Assembly (NCBI GenBank): GCA_963846925.1 | Contig: CAWJXW010000005.1 | Span: 248,001 to 312,000, forward strand | From: JAQBQB01 sp963846925 | Lineage (GTDB): Bacteria; Gemmatimonadota; Gemmatimonadetes; Gemmatimonadales; Gemmatimonadaceae | Direction: 5' to 3' | Length of the DNA stretch: 64,000 nt | Shown: positions 54,315 through 64,000 of the stretch, piece by piece | Layout of the letters: each line of letters starts with the position of its first letter | Position numbering within the stretch: position 1 is the first letter of the stretch | The notes under the pieces: generated by a model | The model's input: only the letters and a program-made list of their open reading frames with translations | The model's database searches: none | What the model was told of the DNA's origin: nothing | Translations under genes and position numbers: made by a program

Positions 54315-55590
54315 CTACTCGCCGGAATACCATCCGTTCTGAAGCTCGCTTCGAAGCCGCCACGGGAGAGGGCGTTCCGGGCCCCCGTCGGTGATCGAGA
54401 GCGCCGCGAGGTCGACGATGTCGCTGCGGACATCCTGAACGACGCCGACTGGAGCTACACCACCAAAGGCGCGTCCGTGAATCCAGTTGGTGAGCACGAT
54501 GACGACAAGGTCGCGCTCCGGATCGATCCACATCGATGTCCCAGTGAACCCGGTGTGTCCGAACGCGCGTGTCGACAGATAGTGACCGCAGCTTCCATCT
54601 CCCGGACACGTTTGCCATCCAAGCCCGCGCCAGCCCGGACCGGGCTTCGTAAACGCGCGGGCAATGCTGTCGGCGAAGAGTCTCGTCCTCCCCGCGACGC
54701 CTCCATCGAGCATGAGCTGAGCGAACACGGCGAGGTCACTTGCCGTGGAAAACAGTCCCGCGTTGCCCGCTACACCACCCAGCGCGCGCGCGGTGGGGTC
54801 ATGCACCTCGCCGCGGGCGACAGTTGTCTCCGTGGGAGCGATGCGCCCGCCTAGCCAGGGCGCCGGCCGAAACATCGTCGAGCGCATGCCCAGTGGGGTG
54901 TAAACCGCCCGCCGAACGAATTGATCGAGCGGCTCGTGCGTGATGCGCTCGATGACGAAGCCCATCACATCGAGTCCGAGGTCCGAATACTCGTACTCCG
55001 AGCCCGGCGCGCGAACGAGGCTCGTCGCCAGCACGGCATTTCGCGCCGACTCGGGCCCGGCTCCGCGGGTCGAGACGTCGCGCCCGGCGGGCAATCCGGA
55101 TCGATGCGTCAGCAGGTCGCGAATCGTGACTTGCTCCTTCGCTCCGCCGGTGAACGTCGGCAGGTAGTGCGTCACACGCTCGTCGAGCCGCAACTTCCCC
55201 TGATCGACGAGGACCATCGCGGCCGCGGTCGTGGCGACGACTTTGGTAAGGGATGCGAGGTCATACATGGTTCGCTCGGGGTCGACCGCGACTCCCGATC
55301 GCCAGTCCAGCGTGCCATAGCCACGCTCCCAGACGATGCCGCCGTGCCTGGCGACGATCACCGCGGCCCCGGGGAAGCCACCAGCTCGAATGCCGCGGTA
55401 CACGACGTCGTCGATCATCGCGAGTCGCGACGGAGACATACCCGCGGACTCGGGCGCCACGCGCGGCAGGCGCGCGGACGCATCGGCTCGGCGACGGACC
55501 ATTCCGGCGACCGCGGCGGCGTCACCGGCGATTGCCGCCGAGCCGGCAAACAAGTGCGGCGAGAGTGAGGAAATGGAGCGGACGAAGCAT
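54315..55590 (-). CDS. Secreted serine hydrolase of the beta-lactamase / class C PBP family (one frameshift)
   Basis: Penicillin-binding-protein-like esterase or peptidase, exported. The start at ATG 55590 (MLRPLHFLTLAA) provides a signal peptide but needs a one-base correction near 55552 to join FAGSAAIAGDAAAVAG; without it the frame begins at 55553 and lacks the signal. Motifs: SLTK (serine and lysine of the SxxK site) in YDLASLTKVVATTAAAMVLV, YSDLG as the Tyr-x-Asp variant of YxN, and HTGFTG near the C-terminus in place of KTG. About 424 residues, normal for the family. The substrate is unknown, and resistance to beta-lactams cannot be inferred. Confidence 0.85.
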
Positions 55591-55844
55591 CAAACGGCAG
55601 ACGACTCACACGAGACTATGGTTGCGCCGTGTCGAGCTCGGCAGGAATCGCCATCGGGCGGCACTCCCTGCGCTACGCTATACCATCGCATCCATCGCGA
55701 GGTCCGTGATATGGGGCGAAGGCACCGACCGTGCTCGGCGGGTGCCGGCGCGATTCCGTGATACCTATCTTCCGGCGGTCAAAGAAGCCGATGACGGCGA
55801 TCGAACGCCCTCAGGCCGACGAATCGGCGGTCGTCCTCATGACG

Positions 55845-56684
55845 CTACTTCTGCGGCAGCTGAAACAGGAATCGGAGCCCGCGGTTGAATCCCTCCGGCT
55901 TGTTGCCCGAGTGTCGCTCGCCTTCGACCACTCGGCTCTCCATGACAAGACTCTTATATCCCCGCGCCCGAAGATTCTTGACGAGTTCCGACACGGGACC
56001 GTACAGCGGCTCCTGATCACCGACCTCCACGTACAACTTGGCCGCGAGATCGGAGTGCGTGCGCGCATACGCCGCCTCGTCGGCGAACGCGCCGCGGTTC
56101 GCGTATGTCACCGCCGGGCTTCCCGCCGCGTATCCCGCGAACAAAGACGGGTCGGTGAACATCGCGTACAAGGTGAACAATCCTCCGAGCGACGCACCCA
56201 TGAGCGCGCGCTTGGTGGGGTCGGCCGGGTAGCTCGTTTCGATGAACGGAATGATCTCCGTCTTGAGGGCCGCGAGGAACCGGACGCCTCCGCCGGAGCC
56301 TGGATTGTTCGGTCCCGGAAGCGGCGTGTAATCGATGGCGCGGAGCGAATCGTAGTTCGCGCGCGCGCCGGCGTACGTGATGCCGACGACGATCACGTCC
56401 GGCACCCACTTGTCGTAGAGCAGGCCGCCCTGAATCGACGCCAACAGCTTGAAGTCCCACTGGCCGTCGAGGAGATACAACACGGGATACTTGGTCCCGG
56501 CCGTCATGTTGGCCGGCAGGTAGAGATAGAGGTCGTAGTCACGCCCGGTGATGGTCGAGCGAAGCGACCGTACCTCGGTGTTCGGAATTGTCACGGCGGG
56601 ATACTTGCCGCCCACCTGGGCGCCGGCGCGCCCCGCGGCGAGGGTTACTCCGATTCCCAGCAGTGCGGCGTGTCTCGTGCGCAT
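55845..56684 (-). CDS. Secreted esterase of the Fes/enterochelin-esterase-like alpha/beta-hydrolase family
   Basis: Predicted exported esterase of 279 residues. The signal peptide is residues 1-22 (LLGIGVTLAAGRAGAQ). ITGRDYDLYLYLPANM and YPVLYLLDGQWDF are typical opening blocks, and the nucleophile elbow LMGASLGGLFTLYAMF places the serine at 165. KLYVEVGDQEPL and VEGERHSGNKPEGFNRGLRFLF supply the acid and the histidine. The natural substrate may be a siderophore or feruloyl-type ester; the sequence cannot decide. Frame intact. The 254-bp gap to the beta-lactamase-type gene shows no gene. Confidence 0.85.
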   Translation of the reverse strand: MRTRHAALLGIGVTLAAGRAGAQVGGKYPAVTIPNTEVRSLRSTITGRDYDLYLYLPANMTAGTKYPVLYLLDGQWDFKLLASIQGGLLYDKWVPDVIVVGITYAGARANYDSLRAIDYTPLPGPNNPGSGGGVRFLAALKTEIIPFIETSYPADPTKRALMGASLGGLFTLYAMFTDPSLFAGYAAGSPAVTYANRGAFADEAAYARTHSDLAAKLYVEVGDQEPLYGPVSELVKNLRARGYKSLVMESRVVEGERHSGNKPEGFNRGLRFLFQLPQK

Positions 56685-56763
56685 CGTGCGTCCTTGCGTG
56701 AACGTTCGTCATCCCCGCGGCGCCCCTCATGATACACGGTTCTTCGCCGCTGTCCACAGCGAC

Positions 56764-57735
56764 ATGAGAATTCTCTATATTGGCGGCACGGGCGAGATCA
56801 GCTTCGCGTGTGTGCATGAAAGCGTGCGCCTCGGCCACGAGGTCAGCGTCTTCAATCGCGGCAACCACAACGCGGGATTGCCGTCCGACTGTCGTCTCAT
56901 CATAGGCGACGTCACGGACGATGCGGCGTACGCGCGTCTCGCCGCCGAGGAGTTCGACGTCATCTGCCAGTTCCGGCTCTTTGCGCCCGATGCCATCCGC
57001 AGGGACATTGCCGCGTTCGCCGGGCACTGCGGCCGGTACGTCTTCATCAGCTCCGCCTCGGCGTACGCGAAGCCGGTTCGAGTCCTGCCGATCACCGAAC
57101 GGACTCCACTGCACAATCCGCACTGGGCCTATTCGCGCGCCAAGGCGGAGATGGAGACCATTCTCCGCGCGCAGACCGCGCTGCCCTACGTCATCGTGCG
57201 GCCAAGTCACACCTACCGCACCAAGATGCCGACGCCGCTCGGCGGCGAGGTCTCGCGACTCTTGCGTGGAAAACCCATCGTCGTGCACGGGGACGGCGAA
57301 TCGCTCTGGACGATCACGCACGCCACCGATTTCGCGCGGCCGTTCGCGCGGTTGATCGCAGCGCCCGCGGCGCTCAACGAGACGGTGCACATCACCGGGG
57401 ACCGCGCCTGGTCCTGGAACGAGATCTTTCGAGCAATCGCCGCCGCGATCGGCGTTGACTCACCGGACATCGTCCACGTCGCGTCGGACACGCTCATTCG
57501 CTACAAGCCGGACTGGGAAGGGCCGCTGCTTGGCGACAAGGCCCCGTCCGTCCTGTTCGACAACACCAAAGCGAAGTCGATCGCGGGTGACTTCGACTGC
57601 CCGATCGACCCTTGGCAGGGAATGCGTCTGGTCGCCGAGCAGTTCCCACCGCAGGCTGGCGCGTACGACGCCGCGACGGACGCGCTCTACGATCGGATCA
57701 TCGCCGACCAGCGCGCGCCGATTCGCATCGCATGA
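56764..57735 (+). CDS. NAD-dependent epimerase/dehydratase family protein
   Basis: Cytoplasmic extended short-chain dehydrogenase of 323 residues from ATG 56764. The N-terminal motif YIGGTGEISFACVHESV has GGTGEI as the NAD-binding G-x-x-G-x-x-G equivalent; VFNRGNHNAG follows; the catalytic-type Tyr-x3-Lys is in WAYSRAKAEMETI, after FISSASAY. The C-terminal half (THATDFARPFARLI, WSWNEIFRAIAAAIG) matches sugar-nucleotide or nucleoside-diphosphate epimerases related to RNA-binding chloroplast-type proteins. The substrate is unknown. Frame intact. The sulfatase gene follows 83 bp downstream on the same strand. Confidence 0.84.
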   Translation: MRILYIGGTGEISFACVHESVRLGHEVSVFNRGNHNAGLPSDCRLIIGDVTDDAAYARLAAEEFDVICQFRLFAPDAIRRDIAAFAGHCGRYVFISSASAYAKPVRVLPITERTPLHNPHWAYSRAKAEMETILRAQTALPYVIVRPSHTYRTKMPTPLGGEVSRLLRGKPIVVHGDGESLWTITHATDFARPFARLIAAPAALNETVHITGDRAWSWNEIFRAIAAAIGVDSPDIVHVASDTLIRYKPDWEGPLLGDKAPSVLFDNTKAKSIAGDFDCPIDPWQGMRLVAEQFPPQAGAYDAATDALYDRIIADQRAPIRIA

Positions 57736-57818
57736 ACACTGGAAGCAAGGTGCGCGTGACTATCGCAAATAGTTGGCGGGCAATAAGTTGGCGTTGGTCG
57801 TCATACGCCGAGGCGCGC

Positions 57819-59183
57819 ATGTTCCGCATCGTACGCCGATGGTTCGCCACGTTATCCGGGCTGGTGTTCGCGAGCACGCCAATCGTCGCGCAGCAGCAGG
57901 CGCGACGTCCCAACGTCGTGCTGATCATCACTGACGACGTTGGCTATGGCGACTTCGGCGCCTACGGGTCTCCGGACGTGAAGACGCCGAACATCGATCG
58001 CCTGGCGCGACAAGGCGTCAAACTCACGGATTTCTACGCGAATGCATCGAACTGCTCGCCGACGCGCGCGGGGCTCATCTCCGGCCGATACCAGCAGCGG
58101 TTCGCGATCGAATGGCCGCTCGGCGGAGACGGCAGCGCCGACAGCGTGAAAGGCTTACCGGTCACGGCCACATCGCTACCGCATCTCCTCGCCAGCGCCG
58201 GCTATGCCACGGGACTGATCGGCAAGTGGCACCTTGGCTACACGCCGCAGTTCAGTCCCAAGGCGCACGGCTTCGACTACTTCTTCGGCTTCAAGAGCGG
58301 CTTCACCGATTACTACCAGCACACCGACGGCGCCGGGATGGCGGATCTGTTCGAAAATGAGCAGCATGTGTCCGTGCCCGGGTACATGACCGATCTGATC
58401 ACGCAACGATCGATCGCGTTCATGGCGCGCAACAAGGATCGGCCGTTCTTCATCGACGTCGCGTACAACGCGGCACACTGGCCGTATCAGGTTCCCGACT
58501 CGCCGTCCGTCGCGCCCGATCATGGCCGGCACGTCACGCCGTTCGATTCGGTGACGAGCACGCGCGCACAATACGTGAAGATCGTCGAACGCGCCGACCG
58601 CGGCGTCGGCGACATCCTGCGTGCGCTCGACAGCCTCGGCTTGTCGCGGAATACGATCGTGATCTTCACGAACGACAACGGCGGCGAGTGGCTCTCGCGC
58701 AATCATCCGCTGTTCCACAACAAATCGAGCCTGTGGGAGGGCGGCATCCGGGTGCCGGCGATCGTCCGCTGGCCGGGCCACATCCCGCCGAACACGGTAT
58801 CGCCGCAGGTCGCGATGACGATGGACCTGAGCGCGTCGATCCTCGCGGCCGCCGGCGCGAAGCCGCCGAGCGAACCGGCGCTCGACGGCCTGAACATTTT
58901 TCCGATTCTCGAGCATACGGCCCCGGTCGTCGAGCGGACGCTCTTCTGGCGCGTCACGGTGGCACGCCAGCAGCTCGCGGTTCGCTCCGGCGACTACAAG
59001 TTGCTCATCGACAACGGGCGGCCGTTCCTGTTCAACGTGCGGACCGACCTCGGTGAGCGGAACAACCTGATCGGTCAGCATCCCGAGATCGCGCGCCGTT
59101 TGCGGCCGCTCATCGACAAGTGGCAGCAGGATGTCGATGCGGAGGCGCGCTCGCGCAATTTGCGGGCGGCGTCGGAGCGGTGA
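57819..59183 (+). CDS. Secreted type I sulfatase
   Basis: Sulfatase of 454 residues. The start ATG 57819 gives a signal peptide (WFATLSGLVFASTPIVAQ). Metal-binding NVVLIITDDVGYGDFGAYG has the Asp pair, and the formylglycine motif CSPTRAGLISGR has Cys79, so it is a Cys-type enzyme matured before export. Other blocks are LIGKWHLGY, FFGFKSGFTDYYQH, IFTNDNGGEW and LWEGGIRVPAIVRWPG, in the usual order for the arylsulfatase A subgroup. This is an ordinary length, unlike the 790-residue cytoplasmic sulfatase at 38049. The substrate is unknown. Frame intact. No terminator is clear; the 270-bp gap that follows is not coding. Confidence 0.92.
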   Translation: MFRIVRRWFATLSGLVFASTPIVAQQQARRPNVVLIITDDVGYGDFGAYGSPDVKTPNIDRLARQGVKLTDFYANASNCSPTRAGLISGRYQQRFAIEWPLGGDGSADSVKGLPVTATSLPHLLASAGYATGLIGKWHLGYTPQFSPKAHGFDYFFGFKSGFTDYYQHTDGAGMADLFENEQHVSVPGYMTDLITQRSIAFMARNKDRPFFIDVAYNAAHWPYQVPDSPSVAPDHGRHVTPFDSVTSTRAQYVKIVERADRGVGDILRALDSLGLSRNTIVIFTNDNGGEWLSRNHPLFHNKSSLWEGGIRVPAIVRWPGHIPPNTVSPQVAMTMDLSASILAAAGAKPPSEPALDGLNIFPILEHTAPVVERTLFWRVTVARQQLAVRSGDYKLLIDNGRPFLFNVRTDLGERNNLIGQHPEIARRLRPLIDKWQQDVDAEARSRNLRAASER

Positions 59184-59453
59184 TTTCGTAGTCACATGCG
59201 GCACCGATCCGGCAGCCGCACGCTGGCCGCATCTCATCGTCGAGCCAGTTCCGTCTCTCTCCGCTCTAGGGGAGCCCTGGGAGTGGCCCGCCGGCTTCTC
59301 AGTTGGCGCCCGCCCGCCTAGACGGGAACCCCAAACAGTTCTGCCGTTTCGCGACCGCCCTTTGGTCGTACTAAATAAAACGTGCATCGGTGCCGAAAAT
59401 ATCTTCGCACCGCCCGATCTTGATGCATTGGGGCCGAGGCATTACGGCACGGT

Positions 59454-61433
59454 ATGCACATGGCTGACACGAAAGCGTTGTTTACCCAACGGTTCGATGC
59501 AGCGCGCACCGCATTGACCGAGGGGGACGAGCCCGCCGCCGCCGAATCCCTTCACTCGGCAATAGTCGTGGCGCGCAGCGATCCCAGTCTCCGGCGGGAG
59601 CTCGCCTCCGCCCTCTTCCACCTCGGGAAGCTCTCGCGGAAGTTCGGCCGGGCAGGGGAAGCGGAAGCGGAGCCGCTCCTCACCGAAGCGCTCGCCATCA
59701 GCGAAGGGCTCTTCGGCAGGGAACACGCCGCACTCGCCCCGCTGCTGAACGAGTTGAGCCGGCTACACGTCCAGCGGTCGCAACATGCGCGCGCCGAGGA
59801 CGTCCTCGAACGTTTGCTCGCGATCGCACGGGGCAAGGGCGAGGAGAATGCCGATGTCGCCACCGCGCTCGCCGGCCTCGCCGTCGTGAAACGCAAACTC
59901 GGCGATGACGCCTCGGCGGAAGCACTGTACAGAGATGCATTGCGCATTCGAGAGAAGGTGCTCGAGCCGAATCACATGGTCACCGTCGTCACGCTGGAGC
60001 AGCTCTCGGAAACGTGCGCGGCACGCGGCAACTTCGCCGAAGCGCTGGCGCTGCTTCGGCGCGCCCTGCCAACGCGCGAGGTGGCGTTGGGTCCTGGCCA
60101 TGCAACCGTGCAGGCCGCGCGGTCGCGCGTTGCCGAGCTCGAGCTGCAGGTCGCCGTCGCGGCCGACACGGCGGCGGCTGCTGCTGCGAGGGCCGCCAGG
60201 GGTGCGATACCTACTCCGGCCTGGTTCAAGCGGGTGCCGGACTCCCCTGCCGATACGCCATCGACCGACTGTGCCGTCACCGATCAATTCGAAGAAGCTG
60301 GAATTCCTCGGTGAGCCCGAGCCGCGGGTGCTTCGCCCCGCCGCCCTTTCACGCGAACGTGCGAAGACGCCGACGGTCACCGCCGCGGTGGCGGCCGCCT
60401 CGTTGATGGCATCTTCGATACAGACGCCTTCTGCTTCCCAGATCGTCATCTCCCCACCCGAGAGCGCTCGTCCGTCCGGGAGCGTCACCGGTCGCGAATC
60501 GGGCGCGCGCATCGCGATGCCGTTCTCGCGGATGTCGCGCACAGCGATGTCGCGAGTGACGATGCTGCGCTTGGCGACTCGGCGATCCACCATCGCACCG
60601 GTCCAGGCCGATTCGCCCGAGCCGGCGCGCAAGAAACGAACGGTGCTGTATGCATCCGCTGGAGTGGCCGCGGTTGCGATCGCCGGGCTGCTGATGTTGC
60701 GCCCGCGCGCCGGCGGCGGCAGCGACCCCGTCTCCACGAAGATGAGCGCTGCGCAGCGCACCACCGCCGCCGGCGCTCCTGTCGTGACGGCGCCGGCGAC
60801 GAGGACCGGATCCACCGCAACCGGCGCGGCGGCCATGGTGGTCGCAACGCGCGCCGACTCGCTCCGCTCCGCGAGCGCGACGCCCGCGCCTACCGCTCCG
60901 GTGGTCCAGCCAGAGCAGCGTGCGCCGGAGAGCGCTCCACCGGAGCTCCGCCTGCCCCGCGTCGAGGTTCACCTGGGTCCCATAAATATCCCGAGCATCC
61001 CGGTCCCGAGCATCTCGGCGGCGCCGAGCGTCGACTCGATCGTGCGCTCGGCGACGGAGCGGCCGCGCGCGTCCGACACCGATCGGACTGGAACGGGGGA
61101 TGAGAGTCTCACTCCCCACGTCGGCGGACGTCGATAACGCGCGTCACCCCTCCCAAGATCATCGGGCGCGTGCCGGAGCCACGCTTCCCCGACGCGCTGC
61201 TCCGCTCGGGACAACGCGAAGGACAGGTCGTCGTGCGCTTCATGGTGAACGAGCTCGGGAGTGTCGACGTCGCGAGCATGATCGTGGAGCGATCGGATCA
61301 CGAGCTGTTCACGGCTGCCGTGCGCGACATCCTGCCCCGCTTCCGCTTCGAGCCCGCCCGCACGCACGCACCGGAATCGAAGCCGGTTGCCGCGTGGGTG
61401 AGCGTGCCCTTTCGGTTTACGACGAAGAAATAA
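59454..61433 (+). CDS. TPR-containing TonB-family protein (fusion; two frameshifts)
   Basis: One long gene reading in three frames, joined near 60285 and 61120. The N-terminal part (residues 1-230) has TPR-like helical repeats (ELASALFHLGKLSRKFGRAG, VATALAGLAVVKRKLGDDAS, VTLEQLSETCAARGNFAEAL). A linker of about 120 residues leads to a single membrane helix (VLYASAGVAAVAIAGLLML), then a proline- and alanine-rich periplasmic segment, and a TonB C-terminal domain: PPKIIGRVPEPRFPDALLRS, GQVVVRFMVNELGSVDVASM and PRFRFEPARTHAPESKPVAA, as in energy-transducing TonB proteins. No ExbBD partner is nearby. It could energise the SusC receptors, but this is inferred. TPR at the N-terminus of a TonB is uncommon. 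Confidence 0.82.
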
Positions 61434-61562
61434 GGCGGAGGCCATCGGGGCGGGCGGGCGGGCAAAGCTCGCGCCTCGTTGGGCGGCCGTCGTGTTTTCG
61501 GTCGCTGAGTCCTATATACCGCTGACCGGCAATACGGCCGCGACCTTGCGACAAACAATCGA

Positions 61563-62756
61563 ATGAATCGATTCATTCTCCGTACCCTTCTCCCGCTCGT
61601 ATGGCCCGCTGTGACCGCGGCGCAGGCGACGCTGAGCGTGACCGTATTCGAGGACCAGAACGGGAACGGCACGCGCGATCCCGGTGAGCGCCCGATCCCG
61701 AGCGTCGCCATCTCCAATCAGCGGGATGTCGCGCGAACGGATGCATCGGGCATCGTGCGGATCGAGCGCGGTCCGACGGGGATCATCTTCGTTTCGATTC
61801 CCAACGGGTATCGCAGCGTGGGATCCTTCTGGCGCGCCCCGGCTCCCACGGATTCGCAATTGACATTCGCGCTGCAGCCTGCTCCCGCGCCCCGCACCTT
61901 CAAGTTCGTTCACGCGTCCGATCCTCACATCGAGCCCGCCAACGTCGACCGGACGCGGCGCTTGCGCCAGCTCGTCGATTCGATACGACCGGACTTCACG
62001 CTCGTCACGGGTGACCTGATCCGCGACGCGATGAGTCAACAGGAGCCCCTGGCTCGGTCATACTTCGAGCTCTTCGACGCGGAAACGCGGGGCTTCGCGA
62101 AGCCAGTGTGGACCGTGCCGGGGAATCACGACCACTTCGGCATCATTCGCAGCCGATCGCATGTGGCCGAGACGCATCCGTTATATGACCGCGGGATGTA
62201 TCGACAGTATCGCGGCCCGGATTACTACTCGTTCACGTATGGCGGCGTGCACTTCGTCGCCCTCAACACGCTGATGACGGACGACTCGGCGTACTATGGC
62301 CGCGTCGACAGCCTCCAACTCGCCTGGCTGCGGCGCGATCTGGCGATGGTCGCGCCGAGCGTGCCGGTCGTGACGTTCAATCACATTCCGATGGTGTCTG
62401 GCTGGGAGATCCTTGCGGGATTCGCGGACATGCCGCTCGTCGCGTCGATCAGGCGGGAAAATGGAGTGACCACGGATCGTCACACCGTGGCGAACGTACG
62501 GGACGTCATCACCACGATGCGCGGCCACCCGTGGGTGCTCGCGTTGGGCGGACACATGCACGCGGCGGAGAAGCTAGTCTTCCAGACCGAGGGAGTGCTC
62601 ACGCGCTTCGAGCAGGCCGCCGCGGTCGTTGGCGGACAAACGATCCAAGATGTGATCGTACCCTCGGGCATCACCCTCTACACCGTGCGGGATGGCTCGA
62701 TCGATGCCGGCCGCTTCGTACGCCTCGACCCGCCGTCCAAGCCGCTCGGTCGCTAG
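61563..62756 (+). CDS. Secreted calcineurin-like metallophosphoesterase
   Basis: 397 residues from ATG 61563. The signal peptide ends at about residue 20 (VTAAQA). An N-terminal beta-sandwich segment (residues 22-105, beginning TLSVTVFEDQNGNGTRDPGERP) resembles the SdrD-B/calcineurin N-terminal type and contains a Ca-binding-like D-x-N-x-N-x-x-R-D. The catalytic domain has the five metal motifs in order: ASDPHIE (D-x-H), VTGDLI (GD), PGNHDHFG (GNHD), NHIPM and LGGHMHAAE (GGHxH). The substrate (phosphodiester or phosphoprotein) is unknown. Frame intact. It converges on the next gene with 90 bp between. Confidence 0.9.
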   Translation: MNRFILRTLLPLVWPAVTAAQATLSVTVFEDQNGNGTRDPGERPIPSVAISNQRDVARTDASGIVRIERGPTGIIFVSIPNGYRSVGSFWRAPAPTDSQLTFALQPAPAPRTFKFVHASDPHIEPANVDRTRRLRQLVDSIRPDFTLVTGDLIRDAMSQQEPLARSYFELFDAETRGFAKPVWTVPGNHDHFGIIRSRSHVAETHPLYDRGMYRQYRGPDYYSFTYGGVHFVALNTLMTDDSAYYGRVDSLQLAWLRRDLAMVAPSVPVVTFNHIPMVSGWEILAGFADMPLVASIRRENGVTTDRHTVANVRDVITTMRGHPWVLALGGHMHAAEKLVFQTEGVLTRFEQAAAVVGGQTIQDVIVPSGITLYTVRDGSIDAGRFVRLDPPSKPLGR

Positions 62757-62846
62757 CGCGAAGCGCGACGTCAGGCCGGGGCGCCTTGCCGCCGCGATCA
62801 GAGCAGCCCGCGCCATCGCTCTCCCCTTCGTCGCGCTTCCGATCAG

Positions 62847-63431
62847 CTAGTTACCAGCTGCTCGTGGGGCTACGTCGAGCAAAAAGCACCCCCAGTCGTT
62901 TCCCGCCGTGGCGACGATGACCCATTGTCCCGCGCTCGGAAGGGACACCTCACTCGGATAGCCGTACAAGCGTCCAGACAGTCCCGGACTGTAGGCCAAG
63001 CCTTCGACGCGGAATCGGACCGAATCAGCCCCGTTCCCAATGCGAGCCGCCCGAACGACGAGCGGAGGTTTCTGCAACGAAGAGCCGTGTAACGGGAGCC
63101 AGACGACCTTGTACCCCTTTACCGCCTGAAACCCACCCCATGATGCGGCGGTAAGACCTCCGCGAACGATAAAGTCACCTGAGCGCAAGGAGCCGTTCGG
63201 CATTGAGGAGGTGTACGCGGTGTACGCCGCCGCCACCACGCAGCGCCTTTCAGCGGTTCCGCCGAACGGGAAATCGCTGAAGTAGGGTTGCTGGGCCACC
63301 TGCGGCGCGTCGTGCGCGAAATCGGCCCCTTGGGCTTCGGCTTCTCGAACGGTCGCGGGTATGTTCTGCGCTCTCACGACGTGCGTCGTCGTCGCAATCA
63401 TCAACGCCCCAGCCAAACTGACCTTCCGCAT
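62847..63431 (-). CDS. Secreted protein of unknown function
   Basis: 194 residues from ATG 63431, preferred over an ATG 12 bp upstream because GGAG lies at a good distance. The signal peptide is ISATTTH-like (LAGALMIATTTHVVRAQ). The mature part contains a tryptophan- and glycine-rich pattern such as SGDFIVRGGLTAASWGGFQA and KVVWLPLHGSSLQKPPLVV, then LPSAGQWVIVATAGNDWGCF. Two lone cysteines might pair. No family recognised. Confidence 0.6.
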   Translation of the reverse strand: MRKVSLAGALMIATTTHVVRAQNIPATVREAEAQGADFAHDAPQVAQQPYFSDFPFGGTAERRCVVAAAYTAYTSSMPNGSLRSGDFIVRGGLTAASWGGFQAVKGYKVVWLPLHGSSLQKPPLVVRAARIGNGADSVRFRVEGLAYSPGLSGRLYGYPSEVSLPSAGQWVIVATAGNDWGCFLLDVAPRAAGN

Positions 63432-63517
63432 GCCAGTCTCCATCGAAGGTTCGGAGATCAAAGTTGCCGCAAGCACTGCGCCGAGCGCCGCGATTGGGCC
63501 GGGGACAGGCTCTGCGA

Positions 63518-63781
63518 TTAGGACTCCGGCGTTTTGCGCGCCGTCACGATCACAGCGGCCCGCGCCATCGCTCTGGCGACGAGCGCTTCCGCCTTCGGGC
63601 CGAGCGTCGCCTCCCATTTTGCCCGGAGGTGCGCGTGCTCGGCCTCGTCGGAGGCGTGCGTCACGGGCGAGCCGGCAGGATGATCTGGTCGTCGTTGGAG
63701 CGCATGGAGCATTCGGCCCCGGTCGGTCCGGCGAAAGGGCGCGAAGGCGTTCACCCGAGGCCGAACAGGCAGCTTGAGCAC
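63518..63781 (-). CDS. Possible small helical protein, low confidence
   Basis: A short frame ending AEHAHLRAKWEATLGPKAEALVARAMARAAVIV with an alanine-rich helical character. A related 16-bp piece (CCCGCGCCATCGCTCT) recurs at 62808, on the other side of the neighbouring gene, hinting at duplication. Its N-terminal third looks non-coding; an alternative start with a frame change (MRSNDDQIILPA) is possible. It could also be chance in a GC-rich strand. The 425-bp interval from 63432 to the tRNA contains nothing else clear. Confidence 0.25.
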   Translation of the reverse strand: MLKLPVRPRVNAFAPFRRTDRGRMLHALQRRPDHPAGSPVTHASDEAEHAHLRAKWEATLGPKAEALVARAMARAAVIVTARKTPES

Positions 63782-63856
63782 TGCGTTTCGCTACCAATTC
63801 CATCACCAGCATGAAGCGCCACCTGACGTGCATCGAGCGAAGTGCTTGTGCTTGAA

Positions 63857-63929
<73 letters not shown>

Positions 63930-64000
63930 GTGCTTGTTCAAACTTCACACTGCTGAACAACTTAGACAACTCGCCAAGTGAAGCGGCGGCGCGATCAGCT

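Noticed and set aside
62808..63574. Duplicated gene ends around the 62847-63431 gene
   Set aside because: Only a 16-bp identity with similar alanine-rich translations; too short to call a duplication.

Overview
The window is GC-rich, densely coded bacterial DNA, and its gene content points to Gemmatimonadota. The evidence is tandem SusC/SusD-type TonB-dependent receptor pairs with an N-terminal carboxypeptidase-regulatory-like domain, an ECF sigma factor translationally coupled to a Ser/Thr kinase with a TPR tail, a PadR regulator divergent from a large ADOP-type MacB/FtsX permease, Tat-exported VOC and sortilin-type BNR proteins, and a PQQ dehydrogenase. Acidobacteriota share several of these traits, so the phylum call is an inference. 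There is no rRNA, CRISPR, phage or recognisable IS transposase; the only RNA gene found is a tRNA-Lys near the right end.

Layout. 0-10 kb: two SusC/SusD pairs. 10-18 kb: M23 peptidase, zincin lipoprotein, DUF421 membrane protein, CYTH enzyme, then TPR-kinase and ECF sigma factor. 18-27 kb: beta-barrel protein, Tat-exported sortilin-like protein, SnoaL-like lipoprotein, FAD oxidoreductase with a cysteine-rich DUF3109 protein, DUF2268 protease, methyltransferase. 27-38 kb: two paralogous Tat-exported double-VOC proteins, a PQQ dehydrogenase, a histidine kinase, a secreted protein coupled to a haem/copper monooxygenase-like protein, YceH and Tag. 38-48 kb: a sulfatase, a four-helix-bundle (S23/IVS-type) gene between inverted repeat arrays, small secreted proteins, a CE15-like esterase, a truncated GH-like gene, a long gene-free stretch and a hybrid histidine kinase. 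48-64 kb: BTAD regulator, amidase and YARHG lipoprotein, ADOP permease/PadR, serine hydrolase, esterase, epimerase, second sulfatase, TPR-TonB fusion, metallophosphoesterase and tRNA-Lys. Most products are predicted to be exported, suggesting an envelope- and scavenging-oriented region; the TPR-TonB protein could energise the SusC receptors.

Many genes need one or more single-base frame changes to read as full-length proteins (SusC/SusD copies, PQQ dehydrogenase, both VOC genes, a histidine kinase and others), while neighbours such as the kinase, sulfatases and esterases are intact. The pattern looks more like residual indel errors of a draft assembly than real decay.

The most unusual content is between genes. 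Several unrelated short-repeat families fill intergenic gaps and very often start at or within a few bases of a stop codon: an 8-bp tandem repeat (ACCGGTGG) at six places, a roughly 225-bp dispersed element in three copies whose ends are conserved and whose central hairpin varies, and elements built of 16-18-bp repeats arranged as inverted arrays. One inverted-array pair brackets the four-helix-bundle gene; another lies in frame inside the ECF sigma factor gene and encodes its C-terminal tail. This is the best candidate for an undescribed system in the window.
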